A stretch of DNA of 64,000 nt. Source: Cognatazoarcus halotolerans (GTDB taxonomy: Bacteria; Pseudomonadota; Gammaproteobacteria; Burkholderiales; Rhodocyclaceae). Position 1 is the first letter of the stretch, and every line of letters begins with the position of its first letter. Positions 27,243 through 34,206 of this stretch are shown here, one piece after another. The DNA is taken from contig NZ_WUAF01000019.1 of NCBI RefSeq assembly GCF_009800965.1, forward strand, positions 1-64,000, read 5' to 3'. Under the pieces are notes generated by a model. It ran no database searches and was not told the DNA's origin. It worked only from the letters and a program-made list of their open reading frames with translations. The position numbers were made by a program, and so were the translations under genes.

Positions 27243-28141
27243 GGGAGCACCGTCACGGTATCCGGCGACCAGGCGATCACCCAGTCGCCGGGCTCCGGTG
27301 CCCAGGCTCGCACCAGCAGCAGGTGGGGGCCCCGGGATACGCTTGCTGCGCTGTCCTGGCCGTTCCATGTCAGCGCCGGCTCGCGTCCGACCCAGGCATT
27401 GCGCGAAACCGACTGGCGGACCTCTTCGCTGCGCACCCTGACCATCCGGACCTCGCCGCCGCTGCGTTCGAGCCTGGCAAAGTCCACCGCCGCGCGGTTG
27501 AAGTCGGACTTGGAATGGAAGCCGTAGAAGGCCTGCTGGCCGGCACCGATGCGTACCTTCGGGGGCTCGAAAACCACTTCGTCGATGGCGACCGAGCCGA
27601 CCGCCAGCGGTCCGCAGCCGAGGCCGAGCAGGCGTGGTTCGGACTGCGTCGGGCCGCTCAGTGCACGAATCGCCCGAAAACTGACGGTGCCCGCCTGGAC
27701 CGACTCGCCAAAGTTGTCGGGCAGGGTGAACTGCACGAAGCCCCGGCCGTCCGCACTGCCTTCGAAGCTGCGGCGCAGCGGCGTTTCGCCGCCGACCTCG
27801 AAGCTCAACTCGAAAGCGGTTCCCGCCGGGGCCCGGTAGGCAACGACCACCGGCCAGCCACCCTTGAGTACCGCGTCGATCCGCCAGCGGAGCATCGATT
27901 GCACCGCGGGGATCTGCGGCCCCTGCTGAGCGAGTGGTGGGGACTCCGGTGTCTCTTGTGCGCTTCCGGAGTTTCGCAACGCATCGAAGATGCCGAAAAG
28001 ATCGATGCCAATGCCGACGCCACCGCTGCCGGTTGGTCGTTCGACCTTGCGGTCGTCATACGCATGCGCGGGCACAGGGCCCGCCAGGGAAAGCGCGAGG
28101 GCGAAGCCGGCAAGGCAGGATGGATATGAAGTCAGGGTCAT
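27239..28141 (-). CDS. Secreted beta-rich protein, function unknown
   Basis: 300 residues with a Sec signal peptide (SCLAGFALALSLAGPVPAHA). After a low-complexity linker the protein is rich in predicted strands (SMLRWRIDAVLKGGWPVVVA, AFELSFEVGGETPLRRSFEG, VSFRAIRALSG, PHLLLVRAWAPEPGDWVIAW) and resembles tandem immunoglobulin-like modules. I recognise no family. Its stop overlaps the likely start of the TIR gene, so the two are translationally coupled. A ligand or sensor partner of the extracytoplasmic part of the TIR protein is a reasonable inference, not shown by sequence. Confidence 0.75.
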   Translation of the reverse strand: MTLTSYPSCLAGFALALSLAGPVPAHAYDDRKVERPTGSGGVGIGIDLFGIFDALRNSGSAQETPESPPLAQQGPQIPAVQSMLRWRIDAVLKGGWPVVVAYRAPAGTAFELSFEVGGETPLRRSFEGSADGRGFVQFTLPDNFGESVQAGTVSFRAIRALSGPTQSEPRLLGLGCGPLAVGSVAIDEVVFEPPKVRIGAGQQAFYGFHSKSDFNRAAVDFARLERSGGEVRMVRVRSEEVRQSVSRNAWVGREPALTWNGQDSAASVSRGPHLLLVRAWAPEPGDWVIAWSPDTVTVLP

Positions 28142-28187
28142 GACGTGTCCTCCGCAAAGCGTGAAGCCCCGGCTCGCTCGCGGCGTG

Positions 28188-29675
28188 TCACAGGGTCTTC
28201 AGGTACTCGACCAGCGCCTCCTTGTCGTGGTCGGGCAGGTGGGTGCCGAAATCGTGACCGCCGTTGCCGGCGCCTTTCTGGGTGGTGTCGTGCAGGCTGC
28301 CGACACGCTCGGCCTCGGGGCCGCTGGTGACGAAGCCGACCCGTACCGGGTCATACACGTTGTAGCCGCGGCGGAATGTCCGGGGCCGGGCGTCCGGCGC
28401 TTCCAGCAGGTCGCGCAGGGTCGGCACCGAGCCGTTGTGCAGGTAGGGCGCGCGCAGCCAGATGCCGTCGAGGAAGGCCGCCACATAGCCGGTGAGCGGC
28501 GCCTCGACGAGACCCGCCCGCTCGATGCCCATGTCGCGCACCACCTTGTTGGCTGCTGCGGCGGCGCGCTCGTTCCAGGTGTCGATGCGGTCGCGGCTGG
28601 TGCCGACCTCGGCCAGCGGTACCACTGTGCCGGTGCGCTCCGAAGCGTGGCAGCGCGCGCACTCGGCATCGAAGACTGCCTTGCCCGCATCGGCCAGCGG
28701 ACGGTCGATGGCGAAGGGATAGGGCGGTGAGGGCTTGTTGGAGAGGTAATCCTGCATCCAGCGGATCTGCTTGAGGAAGGCCTCGTTGGACTTTGGCGGT
28801 GCCCCGAGCAGTCCGAGTGCCGAGTCGATGATCACCGAATAGGGGTCGGTGCTGTCGCCGGCGAAGTTCATGCGCATGCCCTTCTCGGGGTGATACTTCT
28901 TGAGGTTCCACACCGAGGGCATGTCGGTTGGGCCGAGGCTGTCGTCCATCGGCCAGCGGATCATGAAGTACTTGGTGAGATTCATCGCGTCGTCGCGGCC
29001 GCGCCCCCAGGGCGGAAAGTCCGGCCGGTACAGCCAGGCGAACTGAGTCTCGCGCTCGAGCAGGGTCTTTTTGGTGATCGGGATGATCAGGAAGCGGTAG
29101 ATCAGCCGGTCGACCCACGACAGGTCGGTGACCAGGTTGATCTCGGCCATCAAGTTGTCGGCGTTGAAGCGCGGGTCGCGGGCGCAGTCGATCAGGAAGC
29201 GGAAGAAGGCCCACAGGTCGAGCGTGTGGTTGGGGCCGGCGGTGATGAACACCGGATTGCTGTCCTCGCTGACCCGGTAGCTGGCGGTGTGGCACACCGA
29301 ACAGGTGTTGCCCACGCGCGGAAAGCCGACCACCTTCTTGGTGAAGCCGACCGGCAGCTCCTGCCCTTCTTCCCATGCCACGCCGAACGAGGCGTAGCCG
29401 CCCGGTCCCGGCAGCTTGTCGGGAAAGATGCGCGGCAGCACGTAGAAGATCCAGTACGGAATGCCGGCGTCGTTCTCGGCGCCGATCGAGCCGTACTTGA
29501 AGCGCATCTCCGGGTCGCTGGTGATCCACGCCGGCTGGGGCTCCTCGTGGAAGAATTTGTACCAGCCGAACACCGCGCCGCCCGCGGCGAGGAAGATGAG
29601 GGTCGCAAGCGCGGCGCGCAGCGTGCGCATGAAGCGGCTGCGGGGTGCGTTTTCTGTCGTTGTCGTAGTGCTCAT
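28188..29675 (-). CDS. Membrane-anchored di-heme c-type cytochrome (paralogue A, RoxA/peroxidase-like)
   Basis: 495 residues. One N-terminal helix (LRAALATLIFLAAGGAVFGW) anchors a periplasmic protein with two haem c sites: CSVCH (125-129) and CARCH (339-343). FKYGSIGAENDAGIPYWIFY and, near the end, DGIWLRAPYLHNGSVPTLRD are conserved with the next gene upstream. The second segment is typical of di-haem cytochrome c peroxidase/MauG and RoxA-type proteins. The reaction is unknown; peroxidase, oxygenase or electron transfer are all possible. It follows paralogue B by 15 nt. Confidence 0.88.
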   Translation of the reverse strand: MSTTTTTENAPRSRFMRTLRAALATLIFLAAGGAVFGWYKFFHEEPQPAWITSDPEMRFKYGSIGAENDAGIPYWIFYVLPRIFPDKLPGPGGYASFGVAWEEGQELPVGFTKKVVGFPRVGNTCSVCHTASYRVSEDSNPVFITAGPNHTLDLWAFFRFLIDCARDPRFNADNLMAEINLVTDLSWVDRLIYRFLIIPITKKTLLERETQFAWLYRPDFPPWGRGRDDAMNLTKYFMIRWPMDDSLGPTDMPSVWNLKKYHPEKGMRMNFAGDSTDPYSVIIDSALGLLGAPPKSNEAFLKQIRWMQDYLSNKPSPPYPFAIDRPLADAGKAVFDAECARCHASERTGTVVPLAEVGTSRDRIDTWNERAAAAANKVVRDMGIERAGLVEAPLTGYVAAFLDGIWLRAPYLHNGSVPTLRDLLEAPDARPRTFRRGYNVYDPVRVGFVTSGPEAERVGSLHDTTQKGAGNGGHDFGTHLPDHDKEALVEYLKTL

Positions 29676-29690
29676 TTCGGGGCCTCGCGA

Positions 29691-31217
29691 TCAGAAGGTC
29701 TTGAGGTACTCGACGATCGCATCCTTGTCTTCGGAGGCGAGCGCGGTCCCGTATTCGGGGCCTTCATGGCCCTGGTTGCCGTTGCCCGGCAGGGTGGTGT
29801 CGTAGCGGAAGAGCGTGTGCCCGTCCCGCTCGGCGGTGTCCGAGACGAATCCGACCCGTGTCTGGTCGAGCACGTCGTCGCCGCGGTAGAACTGCGCAGG
29901 ACGGTTGGCGGCGGGTTCGAGCAGGTCACGCAGGGTCGGCACCGAGCCGTTGTGCAGGTAGGGGGCGCGCAGCCAGATGCCGTCGAGCGGCATGTTGGCG
30001 TAGCCGAAGGTCTTCCTGAAGTGGGTGAAGCGGTACGGGTAGCCGGCGTAGAGCGTGGCCTGATTCACTGCGAGGTCATAGGTGTAGGAGTCGAGCCGCG
30101 CACGGTCGGTCGCGATCTGCGCGATCGGCGTGACATGGCCCACTTTCGCGCCCGAAAAATCCTGGCCGCTGGCGCCGTGGCAGCTTGCGCAGTATTCGCC
30201 ATAGAGCACCTTGCCGCGCGCAGCCCGGGCTTCGTCCACCTTCCACGGCCAGGCTGGCGGGGCGGCGGTGAGCAGCCACTCCTCCACCCGCGCCACGGCC
30301 TTCAGGTCGAGCGTCGGCGGGGTCGTGCCGGTGCCAAAGGCGGCGCTCTTGTTGCGCTCCTCGGTGTGGGTATTGTTGCCATCCCAGTGCAGTTCCATGC
30401 GCTGGCCATCGTCGCGCTTCATGCGCCGCGCCTGGTTCCAGATCGACGGAAAGTCCGAGGCGCCGAGCAGTTCCTTCGGCGGCAGGCCGTGCATCGGAAA
30501 GTTGAAAAGCACCTTTGCGGAATTGAAGGTGTCGACACGGCCGGGTCCCCACTCCGGCTGGCCGAAGACGAAGTCGAAGCGACCGCGCAGCATCAGCAGG
30601 CGCTCGCGCATGATCGAGATCGCCACCGGATAGACCAGGTAGCGGTCGAGCAGGCTCAGCCCGTCGGGTTTGGCCGCGGCGATTTCGGGCACGATGAACT
30701 CGGCCGAGAATTTCGGGCTGGCCGCGCAGTTGAAGAAGAAGGATTCGAATCCGCGGATGTCGAAGCGGTGGGCCGGCATGCCGGCGATCAGCACCGGCGT
30801 TGCCTCGGGCGTGGTGCGCACCGTGCTGGTGTGGCAGACCGCGCAGTTGAGGAAGACCCGGTCGAGCCCGAGGTTGCGGCGCATCGACATGCCAACCGGC
30901 AGATCGCGGCCGGGCTCGAACAGCATGCCCACCGACTGGTAGCCCTTGCCCGGCAGGTATTGCGGGCAGACGTTCGGCAGGACCTTCCAGATCCAGTACG
31001 GGAAGCCGGATTCGCGCTCGCCCCCGGTCGAGCCGTACATGAAGTGCTGCAGCGGGTCGCTGTAGCGCACCGGCTCGTCCGCGCCGAAGCGCTGGATCGC
31101 GTAGCCGATGGCGCACACCGCAAGCACCAGCGGCAGCCACAGCAGAAAGCGGCCGAACTGGCGTAACCAGTGCAGCGTTTGAGGCGAGATCGGATTGTTG
31201 TTCTTGTCGGGACTCAT
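29691..31217 (-). CDS. Membrane-anchored di-heme c-type cytochrome (paralogue B, RoxA/peroxidase-like)
   Basis: 508 residues, a clear paralogue of the downstream gene. An N-terminal anchor (FLLWLPLVLAVCAIGYAI) is followed by CAVCH at 125-129, exactly the same residue numbers as in paralogue A, and by CASCH at 343-347. YGSTGGERESGFPYWIWKVL and DGIWLRAPYLHNGSVPTLRD are shared. Extra loops include GNNTHTEERNKSAAFGTGTT. The ATG at 31217 overlaps the stop of the preceding 684-residue gene (ATGA) and has GGAG 9 nt upstream. Confidence 0.88.
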   Translation of the reverse strand: MSPDKNNNPISPQTLHWLRQFGRFLLWLPLVLAVCAIGYAIQRFGADEPVRYSDPLQHFMYGSTGGERESGFPYWIWKVLPNVCPQYLPGKGYQSVGMLFEPGRDLPVGMSMRRNLGLDRVFLNCAVCHTSTVRTTPEATPVLIAGMPAHRFDIRGFESFFFNCAASPKFSAEFIVPEIAAAKPDGLSLLDRYLVYPVAISIMRERLLMLRGRFDFVFGQPEWGPGRVDTFNSAKVLFNFPMHGLPPKELLGASDFPSIWNQARRMKRDDGQRMELHWDGNNTHTEERNKSAAFGTGTTPPTLDLKAVARVEEWLLTAAPPAWPWKVDEARAARGKVLYGEYCASCHGASGQDFSGAKVGHVTPIAQIATDRARLDSYTYDLAVNQATLYAGYPYRFTHFRKTFGYANMPLDGIWLRAPYLHNGSVPTLRDLLEPAANRPAQFYRGDDVLDQTRVGFVSDTAERDGHTLFRYDTTLPGNGNQGHEGPEYGTALASEDKDAIVEYLKTF

Positions 31218-33268
31218 CGAAGCGCTCCTGAGGCTAGCGGGACAGGACGGCAGGGCGGCAGGCTGGCGTATTGGCGGGCGAGCAGCCTTTCGGGGGAGAG
31301 CGGGGCGGGCCGGGCGGCGAGGATGTCGCTCACATGGCGGCGCATTGCGGCAAGGTCGGTGGATTCGGCAAAGCGCGCATCGGGCAGCACCGCCGCGGGT
31401 GGCATCGGCGTCTTGCTGCGGGCCGCGGCAGGCACCGACCACATCGCCAGGCGGTAGGCGATGCGCTCGGCGCAGCCACCCAGCCGTGCGCTGATGGCCG
31501 CTTCGTCGCCGGCCATGAAGGGCGGCGGAAAACGCTCCTTCGACGCATGGCACAGGCCACAGCGCCGCACGAAGGGGCGCAGCGCTTCGCTCACCCGGGC
31601 CTCGGCCGGCGCTGGCGGCGGCTCGCTGTAGGGCGGCGGATAACTGGCTGGCGTGGCCACAGGCGCGACCGGCTGGCCGAGCGCGGCGAGCAGCGCCGGC
31701 AGCAGCACCTCGCGCTGCGGCGGGCGGTCGAGCAAGGTCTTGTCGATGCGCCCGACCGCCTCGTCGAGCGCCGCGAGTTCATCGCGCAGGCCGAGCCGTG
31801 CATGGCTGAAATCCGCTTCGACATCGAGCCGCATCGGCCGCGCGCCGAAGCTGTCGCGTCGGTCGCCGTCGATCGAAAGGGTGCGGGCGGACCCCGCGGT
31901 CGCAATAAGGGGCAGGCCGTGCAGCAAGGTGCCGTCGGCAAAGGCGATGCGGTCGATGGTGCCGCCAGCGAGTCCGCCTCCTCGCACGGTGAGCCGGGCG
32001 GAGAGCGTCGTGCCTTGTCCCGTGCAGGAAAGGTCTACCCGGGCTTCGCGCCGGAGAGGATGGCAATCGAGCGCGAGTACCGCGTTGTTTGCGGTGGAGG
32101 CCGGCAGCGCCGCTTCGAGCCTTGCTGCGTCAGCCGTCGAGAAGCCATCCGCCAGCACCGCCACCAGTCGACTTATCGTGCTGGCCGCGACGGGCCAGAT
32201 TTCGAGTGGCGGGCGCAGCGCGAGCGGATCGAAGGCGGCGCTGATGTCGGCGGCCTGCTCGAGCGCCGCGCCGGTCGGGGTGGGCGCGTCGGGCGCGAGG
32301 CCGGCAAAGGGCTGGCGGTTGGGCAGCTCCGGATTGCCCACCGGGATGCCGTCCGGCCAGCGCTTCTGCCACTGCTCCAGCAGCGGGCCGACCAGTTCCG
32401 CCTGCACGCCGGGCAGCTCGAGCGATGGGGCCACGCCACCGGCCAGCCGCTGGCGCAGCGCAAGTCGCAGCAGCTGGCCCCGGCAGTTGCGGCCCGCTGC
32501 CCCGGCGCCGCACGCCTGCTGCCACAGCGCAGCGGCAAGCGGCAGCAGATTGGCACGGCCGGTGGCCTGATCGATGGCATTCGGAATATCCACGCCGGCC
32601 CGCCAGGCGAGGCGGTAGAAATCATCCGCGGCGGCGCCGAGCGCTGCCGCAATGCGCGGGTTGGCGCTCGATTCATCCCACGACTGGCGCGAGAAGATCG
32701 GCGCGGCGTTCTGGTGGCAGGCGAGGCACAGCGCGCGGTTGGCGTAGCGCAGTCGCGCACTGCCGCCGGGCCGGTAGTCGTCCGCCACCTGGAACTCGAA
32801 GCGCCCGGCCGTCGGGTTGTAGCTGATGATCTCGAGTGTCTCGGCCTTCTCGTGAAAACCCAGATAGAGGCGGTCCTTGAGATAGGGCGTGGCCGGCGAC
32901 GCAGCGGCTGGTGGGTCGCCGGTGACCGCGATGACAGCGCGCGGATATCGGAAATACTGACCAGGCTCGGCGGCGTGGCGTTGCAGCGAGCGGCCCAGCG
33001 GGATCAGCACTGTCGACAGGCCACCGCCGCGGCCGCCCGGGTCGAGGTCACGACGAATGCGCTCGAGCAGGCGTTGCAGCGGATAGGGCGCGCGGCTCGC
33101 GCGACCGCCATCGGTGGCTTCGGCATAGCGGTCGAACAAGGCCCGTCCCTGCGGCGGCAGATTGTCACTGTCCGCTTGAGGCTCGGTGTTTGCCCCGATC
33201 GTTGCCGCGCCGAGCAGCAGGGCAAGCCCTGCCGTCCAGTGCTGCCAGCGTGCGGGGCGCGGTTTCAT
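31214..33268 (-). CDS. Secreted di-heme protein of unknown function
   Basis: 684 residues with a signal peptide (WTAGLALLLGAATIGANTEP). Two haem c motifs: CLACH (181-185, in RYANRALCLACHQNAAPIFS) and CGLCH (570-574, in RPFVRRCGLCHASKERFPPP). The long middle part contains no haem site and is strand-rich. No family name is recognised. It ends by overlapping the start of paralogue B by 4 nt. The ribosome site before the ATG at 33268 is weak (GGAAACC). Confidence 0.8.
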   Translation of the reverse strand: MKPRPARWQHWTAGLALLLGAATIGANTEPQADSDNLPPQGRALFDRYAEATDGGRASRAPYPLQRLLERIRRDLDPGGRGGGLSTVLIPLGRSLQRHAAEPGQYFRYPRAVIAVTGDPPAAASPATPYLKDRLYLGFHEKAETLEIISYNPTAGRFEFQVADDYRPGGSARLRYANRALCLACHQNAAPIFSRQSWDESSANPRIAAALGAAADDFYRLAWRAGVDIPNAIDQATGRANLLPLAAALWQQACGAGAAGRNCRGQLLRLALRQRLAGGVAPSLELPGVQAELVGPLLEQWQKRWPDGIPVGNPELPNRQPFAGLAPDAPTPTGAALEQAADISAAFDPLALRPPLEIWPVAASTISRLVAVLADGFSTADAARLEAALPASTANNAVLALDCHPLRREARVDLSCTGQGTTLSARLTVRGGGLAGGTIDRIAFADGTLLHGLPLIATAGSARTLSIDGDRRDSFGARPMRLDVEADFSHARLGLRDELAALDEAVGRIDKTLLDRPPQREVLLPALLAALGQPVAPVATPASYPPPYSEPPPAPAEARVSEALRPFVRRCGLCHASKERFPPPFMAGDEAAISARLGGCAERIAYRLAMWSVPAAARSKTPMPPAAVLPDARFAESTDLAAMRRHVSDILAARPAPLSPERLLARQYASLPPCRPVPLASGALR

Positions 33269-33299
33269 GGCCGGTTTCCATGTCCGCCGGGCGTACTGA

Positions 33300-34193
33300 T
33301 CAGCCCGCCTTGGCGACGATCGTGCGGCGCTGCTGGGTGCCGCTCCAGCAGTCCTCCTGGACCGTGCCGGTCTTCATGAAGGCTTCCTTGCCGGCCTTGT
33401 CGTGGACCTCGTTGTAGAGCACGAAATTCACCACGAAGGCGCGGTCGATGTAGGCGCGGCCGAGGTAGAGCCCCGGGCGGATCATGCGGATCTCGTCGCG
33501 CACCGCGAAACCGTCGCGCCCGGCCATCTTGTCGGGCATCGGGTGGTAGCCGGGAATCTCGTCGGTAAAGGCGTAGTCGATGATGATCGACTCGCGACGG
33601 CTGTCGAGCAGGCTCTGGCCGCAATACAGCTTGGCCGGGAAGAGCAGCCACTGGTCACGCCCGTTCACCGTGATCTTCGTGAGCGGGTTGTCCGGCGTCT
33701 CCTCTATGAGCCCCGCCTTCTTGAGGATGGACAGGTCCTCGATGCGGTTGCGGAGCACCCGCTCGTTGCGGAAGAACACCTTGCCCTTCCACAGGATCTC
33801 GCCGATCAGGTCGAGCTTCTTGCCGGCGACATTGACCAGCAGCCCCCTGAGCCCGCCGCCGGCGATCTCCGAGAGGCGCAGCTTGCCGCTCTCGCCGTTG
33901 GGAAAGAACAGGTCGCCTTCGTAGGGGCCATCCGGAATCGGGCCGGCGCTGAGCCGCGCGTAGATCTGGTCGACCCGCTCCTGGTCGAGCTTGGCGAGGT
34001 TCTTCGGGGTGATCTTGTAGAGATCCTCGACCGAGAGCGGATGCTGGTATTCGAGCTGGGCGAAGTCCGGCTTTTCGGCGTAGCCGCTGCCGTGCGGCGC
34101 GAAAGGGATCTCCGGGGCCTTTTCATCGGCATTGCTGCAGGCGAGGAGCAGCGCGGCGGCGGTGCAGCAGGTGGCGAGCGTCAGGGTTCTCAT
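33300..34193 (-). CDS. Conserved lipoprotein of the cytochrome operon
   Basis: 297 residues. The lipobox is LLLAC with Cys19. The mature protein begins with acidic PEIPFAPHGSGYAEKPDFAQ, then a helical YKITPKNLAKLDQERVDQIY segment and a beta-rich region (ESGKLRLSEIAGGGLRGLLV, FFRNERVLRNRIEDLSIL, SIIIDYAFTDEIPGYHPMPD). IRPGLYLGRAYIDRAFVVNF near the end resembles lipid-binding or lipocalin-like strand pairs, but I would not assign a family. GGAGG lies 5 nt before the ATG; the gap to the upstream cytochrome gene is 13 nt. Confidence 0.8.
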   Translation of the reverse strand: MRTLTLATCCTAAALLLACSNADEKAPEIPFAPHGSGYAEKPDFAQLEYQHPLSVEDLYKITPKNLAKLDQERVDQIYARLSAGPIPDGPYEGDLFFPNGESGKLRLSEIAGGGLRGLLVNVAGKKLDLIGEILWKGKVFFRNERVLRNRIEDLSILKKAGLIEETPDNPLTKITVNGRDQWLLFPAKLYCGQSLLDSRRESIIIDYAFTDEIPGYHPMPDKMAGRDGFAVRDEIRMIRPGLYLGRAYIDRAFVVNFVLYNEVHDKAGKEAFMKTGTVQEDCWSGTQQRRTIVAKAG

Positions 34194-34206
34194 GCGGACC
34201 TCCGGC

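Noticed and set aside
31271-33379. 702-codon plus-strand frame opposite the 684-residue di-heme gene
   Set aside because: No signal or motif, Arg/Gly-rich, while the minus strand has a signal peptide and two CxxCH motifs in frame.
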